Shown: one piece after another, positions 35,439 through 48,050 of the stretch
Layout of the letters: every line of letters starts with the position of its first letter
Position numbering within the stretch: position 1 is the first letter of the stretch
Assembly: GCA_013397075.1 (NCBI GenBank)
Contig: VWZS01004484.1
Location: 1-64,000, forward strand
Direction of reading: 5' to 3'
DNA length: 64,000 nt
Origin: Rhabdornis inornatus
Lineage: Eukaryota > Chordata > Aves > Passeriformes > Rhabdornithidae
Notes under the pieces: model-generated
Database searches by the model: none
Seen by the model: only the letters and a program-made list of their open reading frames with translations
Told to the model about the DNA's origin: nothing
Position numbers and translations under genes: made by a program

Positions 35439-37820
35439 CTGGTAGAAGGAGAGGTGAAAATGGTGATTTACCAATGACCCTTGTTTCCAGTTAAAACTGA
35501 ACAGTGAATTCTCCATCTTTTCTGACACGATGAAAATGTCACTCTAGAAGAACTAGAGGTTTTTCCATGAAATTATAGAAGTTGCAAAGTGGAGAAAAAA
35601 AGTGTCCTTAATTCTAAGCACAACTTTTCTCCACAGACTGTATCAGCATGCTGTAACACAGAACCTGCCTGGTGACAGAAAAGGAATTGCTGACAGCCCT
35701 GCTGAGATCCCAGAAAGGTGATTCATTTTGGAGTAGGCAGGCACAACTGATAGTATAATAGTTGATTTTACAAGGTGATCTAACTTAAACAGTTTGACAA
35801 GATAAAACAGTTTGTGTGGCAATACCTACTGACTTTGCGTCTTTGTTATTAACATGACAATAATGTAGCCGGAAACTGAGAACTTGCTTTTAAAAAGCAA
35901 TTCTGCTTCTTTATTGTCTTGCAAACAGCTTATTCTGAATCAGTCATACTGATGTTTATTTCCTTATCAGTTATCGCCAGAATGTTTGACAGCAAAAGTA
36001 CATTTTAATCTGTTGTGCAAATGCTTAGAATCCATTTATATCCTAAAACTAATTTAGTCTATTTACTTTAGTACTCACACAAACTTTTAAAAATAGCTAT
36101 AGACCTATTTTCTTTCTCACAGATGGACAGAGTTATTTTGCAGCTCATTTAATTTGTCACAGACACTGAAAGGAATGGCAGAAGTCATTCACTTGTCTGT
36201 CACATTGACAAAATTTGACTACAGTTCAGTTCCCTTGCAGGACTCCAGATTATTTTATCTTTATGGAGTTATAACTCTATAAAGAATTGGAATCTAGGCT
36301 TGATACTAACCAAATATTCCAGAAAGAGTAAACCTCAGTTTCTGGAGGTAATTACTTAAGTTACTTACTCAAGCTACTGGAAGTTTCAAGTGAATTCAAA
36401 TATTTTCCATGTGAACACAATCAATTTTCAAACATTTCAGTTTGCTGATATGCAGAGCTATGCAAAGAAAGAGAGCTTCCAGTCCTCCCTATCTGCCAGA
36501 TTGTCACTCAGACTACTTCAAATATGGGAGAAAGTCTCTCTGATGCAAACTTCAGCAATCCCCAGCTTTGATATATCTGTGCCTTTACTTATAGACATCA
36601 GACCCACCAAAGCTGAAAATCTAAAGCTTAAATTTCACCATGACAGACTAGAGGCATGAACCATGAACTGGAGAAAATAACTGGAAAAAGAAGTGGGAAC
36701 GGGGGGACTCATCCTCAACATGTTGCAACCACGGAACAGAACCTTCCCTTGATTCCCTCCTTTGGCACTGGAATTGCAGAGCAGTGCAGTGTGTCCAAGG
36801 ACCTGGGACACTCCTTGTTTAGCCACATCTCAGATGGGTCAGGCTTTCTCTGCTCTTTCGACAGATGCTGCCACTTCTCCTGTGCCTTCACTCACCATCC
36901 CACCGAGCCTTCCAGCAGCTCCCCAGGGATCCAGGGAGGACAATCCCCAGATGCCTCCCAGCCTGCAGGCCAGCCAGGCAAGGTCTGTGAGAGCACAGCA
37001 GAAAAAACCCTGGGAACGAATAGAACCAAGAATTCCCTGTTACAATTGACATAAAAGTTAATAAGCTAGAGCTGTTTTAGGAAGGTGGTGATGCCAAGTG
37101 CAGAGCATGCTGTACACACTTTCATTTTATTGCTCCCATCAGCTTCTCCCATTTATTTCAAGAGTTCTTGTCTCAGTGTCAACAACTGCTGCCATCACCA
37201 ATCCTGCACTGTCTGCCTTACCCAAAAGCTTTTTCTGGAGGCTGTAAAATACCCTAGTTTAACTTGCTCACAGATTCTTCAAACTTACAGTGCACACTGG
37301 GGATTACTTGATACCTTTGTGGACAACAGCAGAAAAATAGATTTGGGACTGGGGACAGGTAAGGACCATCAGGGAAAACCAGATCAAAATCAGAAGTTTA
37401 GAAAAAATCCAACCCCCCAAATATTCATTTTTACTCTTGGTATATATTCAGCACCGAGTTTTCAAAGGTGCCTTAAACCATTATGAGTTCTGCTCCCTAT
37501 TTCCAAAGGTCTTCAAAATTCTAATCTTACCTAGTGGACGGAAAGCAACTACGTTCTGCAGCAATTTTGTCTTGAGATGGTTTTAAGATGATAACTCGTC
37601 AAGCATTTGTCATAATGTCAAACCAAATTGATTTACAAAACAAAGATTTAAAATCTGTTCCCCCCTTTAAGATCAAAAAAGTTGGCTATTTCTTACAGAT
37701 CAAGTAAATACTTTCTTGTTCTCTATCTTCTGCACTAATTTAAATATGTTGGTTTAGATACTCTGCTGATCAGTCATTACAAGTCTAATTAAGAGATGTC
37801 TATCTAATCTCCAAATTCAG

Positions 37821-37900
37821 ACACACACACAGCAAAAGCAAACACAAAAACCCCAACAAGAGCCAAAACCCCACTAAAAAACCCAAACCTACAAAAACAA
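37821..37900. repeat. A/C-rich low-complexity tract
   Basis: The tract starts with (AC)5 and continues with AAAACCCC- and CAAAAC-type words, almost free of G and T on the plus strand. It is simple sequence with no gene content. Confidence 0.7.
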
Positions 37901-39740
37901 TCTAATAGAATGCCATAGGCTTTTGAAAAAAAAATCTAAATAAAAAAATCTCTTTAAAAATCAGTTACAGCTGCTTAGTGACAGTAGTTTTAGATAACAT
38001 AATTTACAAAACGTATATGCTTAAAAGCAAGGAAACGAGAAATTACTGACATCTTAAATCCTTCACCATTCACATGAAAAACACAAACTTGACACTCTAA
38101 CATTTAAATGCATAATTTTTACAGTACCAAGGAAATTTAGCCATAAAGTACTGCTCTTTCATTATTTATCACAGGCTATACTGGCAGCACAAAAATCACC
38201 CAAAAATAATCTAAAAAAATTTACACATTGACATGATGCTAAGCATTAAATAGAATTTTCAATATATTATTTCTCCCCTACTTAAAATTAGACACTGATA
38301 ACTGCATATATAATTTCTTGAAAAAAAGTTATAAACTATCTTTTCCCCACAAAAACCCATGTGAATGGGATTTTTGACTTTTCATAACCAGTACATTTAC
38401 AAAAAAACCCCAGAAATGTCACATATTTGTATTAAAATGATATAAACAACTATGGCAAACTGCTGAAATTAAGACTACTGTGCTTTGTTTAAGCATTCAC
38501 CCAGACACCTGATAAGAAAAATGTGGCAGATTATCTTGCTTTTAAGTGCTTTTATGTGACGTATAAGTGTTACTGTTCTCACTTAGCAACTTTTAACTGT
38601 CTTGCAGCCTTATTTTTATCAATAATAGGTTCTTTATGAAGGAAATAGAAGAGGTATGAAAGTTTGAGTTCTGCAGGAGCTCTTTTAAAGTTTAATTTCA
38701 ATAATGTGGTCAGATATAAAAATGAAACCAAAGCACAGTTCCTTAGCATACACATCTCTAATGCCCAAAAACATTTTTACTGGAACCAGGACAGGAGGAA
38801 CTTTAGGTGATTTATTGATAATCCCTCTCTAACAATGGATACAATTTCACAATAAAAGTAAATGTTCGGTAAATTTAACAATAAAATATACCCTTCTCAA
38901 ATACAGCACACATGCCTACAGCAATATGTTCATGAATAAATGGAAATTGTCAGTTTTGCTGAGAAGGCAAAAAGAAAAAGTGAAACAAATGAAATGAAGG
39001 AAGTAATTAGAAGCCTTGTGAATATACTGGCATTACATTATCACGTAGATATTTTTCCAATTAATTTTTGGGTTTGCTATATGAGAAAGACTTTTATAAA
39101 GTCCTAATCAGCTGATCCAATGTCCTTTAGTTCTCATAACAATGATAATTCATGACACTTACTACACACCAATTATATCTCTCAGTAGAAATGACTTGCA
39201 GAACTCTTATGCTTTCCTACATTAAAATGACAGACACTACTTTGCCCTTCACTATTCCCTTGGCCATAAAAAGTAGATCTCCTTGGATTTTAATGAGGTT
39301 AAAAGAGGTACAAATTATAACAGACATATAAAATATTGTTTCTGAAAATAAATCATTTGATAGATCATTTATAGCTCATAATTTACAGAGATGTAAAGAA
39401 CGTTAACATGAAATGTTCTATGGGATAAAGAAGTTAACCTCCTGCCTTTCTAGCTTTTCTGGCTTGCTCATATGAGCTGAACTTTGAGAAAATGTCTTCT
39501 TTTTAACCTTTTTCCCCCCCTCTCCCTGGGAAAATAAAACTTGTATCTTTAGACAAACAAGATCATGTATAACCTTCTCCATCCAGTTGTACTGGGAAGA
39601 ATCTCACACCTCTTCCTTGAATCTTCAATCATAAATGTCATATTCATGCAGATTGCAAGCCAAGTGCAGGATATTCTCCAGAAGACAAATTACAACAAGT
39701 AATATAAATCCTGTGCTGATTCAATGACCCTACAGAAGGA

Positions 39741-39817
39741 AATCACAGAATAATTTGTGATGATCATTTGTAAAACCCCTTAAGACCATCAAGTCCAACC
39801 TCCAACCGCTAAGCCAG
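39741..39817 (-). mobile_element. CR1 LINE 3' end, first part of a split copy
   Basis: Read on the minus strand this ends in the CR1 3' terminus (TTCTGTGATT) and contains the tail words typical of avian CR1 (GAGGTTGGACTTGATGGTCTTAAG). The sequence stops matching CR1 at 39823, inside a CACAGC word, and resumes at 40734, so this is one old CR1 opened by a later insertion. Divergence from the CR1 pattern is substantial, implying age. Confidence 0.75.
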
Positions 39818-39823
39818 CACAGC

Positions 39824-40733
39824 GTGGCAGGACATCTACCCCACCCCACCACAGATAGCTGGAGCACAAAGAGACAACCAGGGGCTAAAAGGACCAGCAA
39901 GGGTCATCTCTGACACCAGAGGGGCTCAGGCCTCAGCTAAGAATCAGCATCTTAGTCTGGAGAGATGTGGGAAGAGATAAAAGAAATATTCTTGACTGAG
40001 GGACACTGTTTTAGAAACTACAAAAGACACGTGAGTTATCACAGAGGCAGAAGCCTCTTACACCCTAACAAGCATCCAAGGCTTCTCCCTGGAGTTTGGA
40101 TGCAAATCCGTGGTTACTTCCCTGGGCACTGAGAGAAAGGATCTTGGTGTGTGCCCCACCAACAATGGGATGCTCAGATCCATTGAATCCTAAGTTATAT
40201 TATTTCTTCACTAGCTGTAACATCGCAGAATCACAGGTTGGAAGAGACCTCCAAGATTATCGAGTCCAACCCAACACCTCAATTAAACCATGGCACCGAG
40301 TGCCACATCCAGTCTTTTTTTAAACACATCCAGGGATGGTGACTCCACCACCTCCCCAGGCAAACAATTCCAATACTTTATCACCCTTTCTGTAAAAACT
40401 TTTTCCTAATATCCAACCTATATTTCCCTTGGTGCAGCTTAAGACTGTTACGTCTGGTTCTGTCATAGGTACCTCTAATCCTGTGCTGTATTTGTTTACT
40501 AGTTGTTTCTTTTTATCCTTTTTCCTGTGCAGTACTAGTTTTAAGTCTTATGTCAGTTTCCTGTCTATTAAATAAAAAATTCTTTCTATAATAGACTGAA
40601 TCAGCCATTATAAAAGAACTTGTGAACAAGAGTGGGTCTTGGGGTGCTGGCCACCTCAATAAAGCTACTGCCTGCTGCCAGAGGTCTGGCAAAAGGCAAG
40701 GACTTATCTAAATCCCTACATCCATTTGTAACA
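39824..40733 (+). mobile_element. LTR retroelement insertion (solo LTR) with 6-bp target duplication, itself interrupted
   Basis: The insertion lies inside an older CR1 and is flanked by a perfect CACAGC duplication (39818-39823 and 40734-40739). Its outer edges read TGG... (39825) and ...TAACA. Near the right end a TATAAAAG box (40609-40616) is followed about 45 bases later by AATAAA (40658-40663), the layout of an LTR on the plus strand. A CR1 of about 250 bp (40226-40474) sits inside it, so the LTR proper is about 660 bp. Six-base duplications are typical of class II (beta/ERVK-like) elements. No internal coding region is present. One extra G precedes the TG at the left edge, so the exact left boundary is uncertain by one base. 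Confidence 0.65.
40226..40474 (-). mobile_element. CR1 LINE 3' fragment, minus strand, nested in the LTR
   Basis: This is a clear avian CR1 3' end in reverse. It begins CAGAATCACAGGTTGGAAGA and runs through the conserved words GAGTCCAACC, ACCATGGCACCGAGTGCCAC, AGGGATGGTGACTCCACCAC, TTTTTCCTAATATCCAACCT and GTCATAGGTACC. It is 5'-truncated, as most CR1 copies are, with no coding part left. It is less diverged than the split copy around it and breaks the 910-bp insertion, so it is the youngest layer of the nest. Confidence 0.92.
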
Positions 40734-40894
40734 CACAGCCAACCTACCACTGAACCGTGTCCCTAAGTGCCACACTTGAACCTCCTGGAAAAACCTCTAG
40801 GAGTGGCAACTAAACCTCCTCCTGGGAAAACTGTTCCAGTGCTACATCACCCTTTAGGTGCAGACATTTCTCCTAATAACCAATCTAAAACTGA
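40734..40894 (-). mobile_element. CR1 LINE, second part of the split copy
   Basis: After the second CACAGC word the CR1 pattern resumes on the minus strand with CTACCACTGAACCGTGTCCC, TAAGTGCCACA, GTTCCAGTGCTACATCACCC and CTCCTAATAACCAATCTAAA. The order is consistent with continuation of the fragment ending at 39823. The far end fades near 40894. It is 5'-truncated and diverged. Confidence 0.8.
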
Positions 40895-43800
40895 CAAATA
40901 AAACCAGAATATTTCCATGTCCAGGCACTTCATGACACTACTTCCCAAAATCACCTTTGCAGATAAATATTGCCCTTCACACCCACTTTTCCCTCCATAA
41001 GATTTCTGAGATTGCTGTGGGCTTTAGACTGCCCAAATTTTATTTAACCCCATTCCTTTAGTGACATTTTCTAGAGAAGCAAATGCATAACTATAGCAAA
41101 TACTGTACAATCATCTCAGTCTCTCAGAAATTTACCATATTCTAGCCAAGAGTAGATGGAGTCCTCTATTACAAAACTGGAAAATAAAAATTATATAATA
41201 AAAATATTTGTAATGAAATTAATTTTTTGTTTTTGTCATAATTCAGAAATTTCCCAGAGCAATTATCAGCCACAATACTCCAGGGAGCAAATTAACAGTG
41301 TTGCCTCTTGAGGGGATCTACTTCAGTTCCTTTTCCTGAGGCTTTCCTGCCGTGCTTCAATGCATCAAAGATCCTTTAAGGATCTCTTAATTTCCTTATT
41401 AATTAAATGTCCTGTAATATTTTATATAAACTTTATTGATCCCCTTTGTCTATTTAAGAATGCTAATCAAGTACCCTTTAGTTTAAAAATTACTTCACTG
41501 GTATCCCCAGAGAGCTGATTCTTGCACTTTTGTGTGCCTTTTTGCCAGAACTGCAATTCTGTAATTGTGAGATTTAACATATCTCCCATTATCTAGATAT
41601 TTTCAGTGATCAACGCAATTTTTCTTTACTGATTTTTTTTTTTTAGAGAAGCTAAACCTGATGGAATGTTGCTCATGCAGATGCAGGTTACTGAACAGCT
41701 TTTAGCATATATGCAGTTGATCATTACTGTACTTTATTCACAGAGAAGCAGCAATGGATTAATTCCACTTTTCAGATCTGGAGATCACTGGGAAAATAAA
41801 GTGCTCCTTAGGTAGTATGAACTGCCTTCAGCCCACCACACCCATCATTAACAAAGCATTAAAGCTGAAATCACAATTCCTCTTCCTAGAATCAAGATCT
41901 GCTTTACCTCCCACAGCTGCACAGCCCTGACAGAGACATTTGGCTTTCTTACGGGCTAAAGTTAGGTCTTTATTCACTCTCCTGGTTTAATATTACCATA
42001 AAGCATTGTGGAAAAGTGGGGGCTGCAAACAGGATTGCAACAGGAACACGACAGTTTGCATAACAATAAATACTTATTGGCTCAGTGACCAGTTTAACCA
42101 ATGTGAGAGGCTGAAGTTTTGGGGCTGCAGGGAACAGTTTATCAGGTACCCCAAATGCTCTGCTCTTGACCATATTCAGTCAGGGAAGATAGGCAGTGAT
42201 GAGTGTGTAAGCTGAATGTTAGTTCAGGGCTCTGATTTCTTGGTCTGTTGTGCTCTGAAGCTGCTTTTCTGAACATATGGCTTACCTAATTGAGGGTTTG
42301 GACCAGCACCAAAATTTCAAACTGCATAAGCAGGCTGAAAATACAACCATATATTCATTACAGGAAACCAAAAATAGAGGACGAGAGTGAGGGATCATAA
42401 AAGCAAAAAGAAAGAATTAATTACCAGGAAAAGAGAAATAATTAATTAAAATCATGAGCTCACAATCAGAACTGGAAAAACTGAAACTGAAATCCCAGCA
42501 GCTTGGCATGCTCTGATTCACATCCAAACAACTCCAAACACAGCTGTGTAAAGGAAATACATTCCATGTGCCTGCTCTTGCAGGCACCCTCCCCATGCAG
42601 AGAAAATGCACAACCAAGCAGTTCCAAAAGTGACTATCCAGCACTCTGAGGCATGGAACACCCAGTGAAACACTCATGGGCCCGATGGCTGCATCCTGCC
42701 TGGGAGCTGTGCTGGGAGAGCTGCACTGCACAACTGATAAATATCTACTGAAGAAATGTACTCAACCAGAAACACTGACTGGAAACAGCTTAGAATCAAC
42801 CATTATGTCATGCTTCCTTACAGATATTGATCATAAAAAAAAAATGTGACAGCTGTTTACCTAAACAGCCTGTTCTGAAACATCTCTAGTGCTGATAAGA
42901 GTCCTGAATTGATGTGATATTTTTTTTGTTTTGACTACAAGGAAAGTTTCATTTTCTCTTCAGGCTATTCAGCTCATTTTTTTAAGCATTAAACTTTAAG
43001 TCAATTGCAAATATCAGAAATCTAAGCCACAATGTGTTGGGTTTTTTTTCTATCTCCGTATTGCATTTGCTTTGAAGGTTTTTCTGCTAGTGCAATTTCT
43101 TTCAGGTCACTTTTGTTTGATTTTTCTGAAACTTTCAATGTATTATTTAAAACAATTTTTACCTGGAACACATAATTATGTGGGGTTTTTTTAGTCAGAT
43201 GAAAAACCCAGATTATGGAGTATAAAATGTATTTTTTTCACATTAAGCAAATCCAAATCCAATAGGCAGGCAAATCTAAGAATTCATATTCTAAACCATC
43301 TTTTTCTCATTTAGAACAGCTAAGCAGAAATGAATACATTAGTATGTTATTAAATATTACTACTTTTTCCTGCATTTCTTTGAGCTGAGGAATGTAAAGC
43401 TGTTTCAGTTAGAGAAGGACATTAATCACCCCTTAAAATCTGGTGACAGATGGCAGCATTGCATATATGTGTGAGAAGAATCGTGTCCAAGCACAGAGAA
43501 ACACGGTATCCCAATGCAGTAAACAATTATCCTTTATGCTTTTTTTCTGTTTGTCTTTGAAAGCTCCAGAAAGTACTGGGTAATACTAGAGCTAGCACTA
43601 GGAAATGCTGTCAGCATGGGAACACGCTGACATGGGAACACATGGGAATTAAGGATATTACCTAGGAAGTTTAGCAGCCTGCCTCAATGGGAAGAAATGC
43701 AGCAGCTTGAGAGGAGGTGATTAACTGAAACCCTAATTGACTTCACAGCACAGCTCATGCCTGTTACAGGAATTCTCTAGGTGAGACCTTCGGCCAGCCC

Positions 43801-46800
43801 CAGAGATTCCCCCAGGCAGCCTGTGCCAATCATTTACCACCTGCCAGGCACTCCTGAATCCTTCACTACTTTGGTAACATTGAGAGAGGGACAGGGGTGT
43901 CTTAGCAGCTTCCCAAGGTAGCTCCAGGTTTAGAAGCAAATTCTACCCTTTCTCAGTGGAGAAGACACTTTGTCAGAAGAGACCTCCTGCAGATGAAAGA
44001 ATTGTCCCACATGGCTCTCTCCTGGTGAAGCAGTGTGATGTTTTGCACAGAACTCAAAATAATGGAAGGAAACATCACACATAAATTGGAGTCATCAGGC
44101 AGAACCACAGGCCAGCTGGATACAAGAATTCAGCAGAATAACAAACTGTCCAGGGAGTCTTAGCTCAACCCATCTGAAGTCAGCATACCAGGATCACAAG
44201 ATTACCTAAATAACCTTCTTATTTTAACAAGTTCCCATTCTGTGAGTTCAATAAAATCAGCCCATGAGAAGTTTCAGGTTCTCCTGAGAATCTTCAAACT
44301 CTTTTGTATTGTTTTGGCCAAAGGTGGTTATAAGCATCAAGTGACTTATTCCTCACTAAATGATTGAATTCACTGATGGAGAATTGGATAGCAGCAAATA
44401 CATAATTTGCTATTATGTACAAAAATATAAGCATGTCAATGTATACGGGAGTCTGAAAAGTAATTATTCACAGTGGAACAAAATTAGTTGAGAGAACTTA
44501 CTGAAGATTTATAGAATATAATTTTTATAGGTTTTACTGAAAAAAGAGAGTTATTTAAAGCTGATGCTATATAAATCTGGAGGGTGGAAGCCCATGGCTG
44601 AGAAAAACATAGTGCACAAGAGCATTACACCATGTCATGGAAACAAACACTTGAGAAGCAGAAAATGGTTGGTTTCTAGCCCAAAGTCAATGCCAGCCTC
44701 TCTAATCAAACTAAAAACCTTTAAAGAGTATGTTAAATCGTAACATTGTGATATGGACATGAGTCTACAAAAGCTAGTAACAGGCCTAGAAAGAGGAAAT
44801 TAAACAAGGAAAAAATATATTTATTTCAAGGTGAGTTGCAAAAGCAGAAACTGTTATAGATTAAGGTGAGAAAAGGATTATCTTTTCAAAGTAATATCCT
44901 CTGTGATGCTTGAAAGGTGCCTGGAAGTATTTTACACTGCAAAATTTTGAGATACAGTTGTTTGGAGAAGAGGAGAAGTGGAGGATAGTTTACACCTCGT
45001 TTTTCATTTCACAAGTGTTTGGACTTCAAAGATGTTATAATAGTGCTTGTTTATTGGGTGGGGAGAGTGTTTTCTTTAGTTGAAGTTATGTAAGCACAAA
45101 ATACTGAAGAGTGGGGTCCTTTATAAACATTGATCAAGTTCAATTAGTATTAATAAAACCTATAGGGAAAAAAAGTGTAAAACCTGACTGCCAAAAATAA
45201 GACAAATTAGAAAAATCGCATCTTCTTTCACTGCTCAAAATTCAATATCTTCTGTTTCTCACTAGTGCATCAGTCCAACTTCAAAGACCAGAATTTTAAA
45301 TCGTGATTATCAGTATTTTGAGAGCACTCCCTTAATGACATCAATTAAAATCACTGGGTATAATTGGGGGGAGACTTAGAGAGTTCTATAGTTTTTAGAC
45401 TACCTGAAAAATCTCATTTGTCCAATTAACGTCATACTCAAAAAAACCCCAAGAAAGCATATTCCTACTTACAAAACTGAAGCACATTTATATTCCAAAT
45501 TGCTTGCTTGAAGCTTTCCAGGCTTCAGAGCTCTCTGCTGCTTTTCCACTGCTTACAGTGATTTAGGCAGCAAGCTGTGCACTGCACACAGCACTTGGTC
45601 AGCTGAGGATTTCCTCTGCCACTTCCAAAATGCACGTGGCCTAACTGTCAGTTCAGGTACTCCACTTTGGAGACAGTCAAAGCTGTGACTTTTTATAATT
45701 ACTGTAAAGAAAATATTTCACAGTCTCCCAAAAGTCAAAACACAGAAATGGAGAAGAGTAATTGCCCATGTTTTCTTTGGTGTTGAGCTCGCTCAACATA
45801 AACAAGATTCATGACCTAACTTCATTCTCAAACATCTCAACTCATTGTAGTGCTCATCTAACCTTTGTACTCCAGGCATAAAAAGCTAAGAACATATAAA
45901 TACTATTAACTCACATTATTGTAAGAATTAAAGGATCCAAGAAATGCATTTTAATGCATTACATTTTTACTGTTCCAAACTTGAAGTTGTAAGTACAGAT
46001 GAATTTTTTTAAATATTCAAATTTAATTTTCTTCAATTCAAATGAAATGTCTGCCTCACTGCAGAAGCATGTCAAGAAAAAAAAAAAAGTAACTGCTGTA
46101 AGGTGAATTAGAATCTAATCACACTTGTTGATTGAGAGACTGTTATTCCAGTCTCTAAGGAAGAAAAGCAGTTCATTTGAGCCTCCTACTGAGATGTAAA
46201 CAGGGAGAGTTAGTAAGACAGGAGCAGTTTGAATAGCAGAATGGAGAAGAAAGTAACTCCTTTACTATGGGGGGGAGGGGGGCGTTAACCAAGCAAATTC
46301 GGGGGTTTTCCTGAGAGAGTTAAACAAAAACATTAAACAACTTGCACTGTGTAATTTCAGTGTGTCATGAGACACAATCCAAAAGCAAAAAAAGGCATTT
46401 GGTAAGAGCATTATGAGTTGGACATCAAAGAAAGAACCTCTGTCTGTCCCCCAGTGTTCTAAAAACATTGACTGTGGTTTTGAAAAGCCCCATTATTGCA
46501 ACAGATAAACAAAGCTTTTATAAATTTATGCACTAGATAAGCATCACTTATCTATACTTTTGGTCTTTTCCTATTTTAAATCTGTTGTTTGATATCTGAT
46601 AATTTGCTTTGTGACTTTATCAATGAAAGGCATAGTTTATAAATTAAACACAGTGGAAAAAAAAAACTTTTAATGGAACACAGCTAAGATTTTTCTCTTT
46701 TTTTTCCCTGAAGACAAATTGACAAAAGACAAAAGACTCAGCTGACAATGATGCAAGAAGTACAGGAAACAAATTACAAAACAGGTATTTAACTGCTTTT

Positions 46801-47416
46801 CTCTTTAGACAGCAAGGATCATCATTAAAGAGAAAGATAGTAAATAATTGCTAAGAAGGCATGTGCTGTAAATCTTCACATCCTATCCTATGATTTAGAA
46901 AAGCAAATGTAGAAAAGGAGATTTAAAAATGAGAGGAAGTCAACAATCTGTATCAAATGGCTTGGAAGGACTGTTTATCCTTTAGGGAGGGATAATTGTC
47001 TCTGGCTCTATCCATACTGGCTTCTGCTGGCACCAATGTGTTCCACAGTGTGAAACAGATGGTGCACACTCTCAAAGCTTCATGGTCTTATTGGGATAAA
47101 CAAAGCGATGAAACACAGCAATAGATTGTGAGGACAGAGAATTTTGTATCCTCAGAAGCTGGGCTAAAGAGAGCTCTCATTATAATCCATGTGCAAGTCC
47201 CATTACTGGAAGAACATAATCTTTGTGCTCATGGAAGAATGGGGCTGGTTATCTCAGCTCTTTCCCTGCAGCCATTTGCTACATCAGAACACATCGGGTG
47301 ACCAAGCACCCCGGAGAATCCCTGGGCTGCTCCTTTCTCCAGTCGGGGTTCTGTCTGATGGAGAGGTAACCCCAGAAATTGTCCCAAAGACTCTTTAGCT
47401 GCTCCCCTCCACTTCA
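40895..47416. other. Unique DNA, no gene recognised
   Basis: No open frame exceeds 104 codons. A T run of about 14 lies near 41634-41647. A possible very old CR1 remnant on the minus strand at about 43806-43845 (CCCAGGCAGCCTGTGCCAAT) is too short to call. A G-rich run (seven G, A, six G) lies at about 46269-46282. The remainder shows nothing I recognise. Confidence 0.5.
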
Positions 47417-47924
47417 CTCTGGTGAGCCCACCTGGAGTGCAGCTCTGGAGTCCTTGGTATGGGACAGACATGGATCTGTCAGAGGCCTGCAGAGCAGGAC
47501 CAGAAAGATGCTCAGAGGGCTGGGATATGTCTCCTATGAGACAGGCTGAGAGAGCTGGGGTTGTTCAGCCTGGAGATGAGAAGCCTCTGGGGAGACCTCA
47601 ATGCAGCACTTTGAACACCCAAAGGGGGCTTGTAACAGGAATGGAGACAGATTTTTTAGTAGGGTCTGTGGCAATAGGACACGGGGTAGTGGTAGATTCA
47701 GACTAGATAGAAAAAGGACATTTTTTACATGTAGAGTGGTAAAGCACTGGAAGATTTCCCAGAGAGGTGGTAGAATGTCCCATCCCTGGAAACAGGAAAG
47801 GTTCGGTCAGACACCGGGCTCTGAGCAACCTGAGCTTGTTGAAGATGTCCCTGTTGATTGCATGGGGGTTGAACTATACAACCTTTAAAGGCCCCTTCCA
47901 ACCCAAACCATTCTAGGATTCTGT
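47417..47924 (+). mobile_element. CR1 LINE 3' fragment, about 508 bp, plus strand
   Basis: This is a well-preserved avian CR1 3' end. Diagnostic words in order are GGTGAGCCCACCTGGAGTGC, GATGCTCAGAGGGCTGG, AGGCTGAGAGAGCTGGGGTT, GTTCAGCCTGGAGATGAGAA, GGGGAGACCTCAATGCAGC, CCCATCCCTGGAAACAGG, and the terminal CCTTCCAACCCAAACCATTC followed by TAGGATTCTGT. It covers the extreme end of the reverse transcriptase region and the 3' UTR, is 5'-truncated, and carries indels and stops. Open frames within it are by-products. It meets another CR1 tail to tail at its 3' end. Confidence 0.93.
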
Positions 47925-48050
47925 AGAAAGTCACAAAATCAGAAGACTTGAGGTTGGAAAGGACCTTTAAAGGTTATCCTGTCCAAACCTCCTCCTCAAG
48001 CAGCTCCCCTAGAGAGGCTTGAGCAGGACTAAATATTCCCTCTTGGTGTG
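47925..48050 (-). mobile_element. CR1 LINE 3' fragment, minus strand, abutting the previous copy
   Basis: On the minus strand this is a second CR1 3' end. Plus-strand words are TCACAAAATCAGAAGACTTG, GAGGTTGGAAAGGACCTTTA and AAGGTTATCCTGTCCAAACC, then CTCAAGCAGCTCCCCTAGAG and GCTTGAGCAGGAC. It differs in sequence from its neighbour, so it is probably another CR1 subfamily or age class and not an inverted copy. Its 3' end touches the 3' end of the plus-strand copy with no spacer. The 5' limit is uncertain by some tens of bases. Confidence 0.8.

Larger units (their letters stand above)
30045..39740. other. Unique DNA, no gene recognised
   Basis: The block contains three GC-richer patches (30060-30330, 33540-33760, 36690-37020) that generate overlapping open frames of 65-133 codons on both strands. 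None has a recognisable domain. Candidate minus-strand exons lie at 34660-34717 and 35401-35438. A/C-rich low complexity at 37821-37900 is listed separately. No CR1 or LTR signature is seen before 39741. Confidence 0.5.

Noticed and set aside
36656..37054. 132-codon forward frame in a GC-richer patch
   Set aside because: A 95-codon frame in another register is open over the same bases. That is expected from high local GC, and no domain is seen.
37532..37600. Minus-strand segment with donor (CCACTAG then GTAAGATT), translating to VIILKPSQDKIAAERSCFPS
   Set aside because: No credible acceptor lies between the upstream in-frame stop and the segment, and the product is unrecognised.
43806..43845. 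Possible ancient CR1 remnant (CCCAGGCAGCCTGTGCCAAT)
   Set aside because: The similarity to CR1 covers only about 30-40 bases, too short to support by eye.
47422..47888. Overlapping open frames of 94 and 95 codons
   Set aside because: They lie entirely inside the 3' part of a truncated CR1 element.
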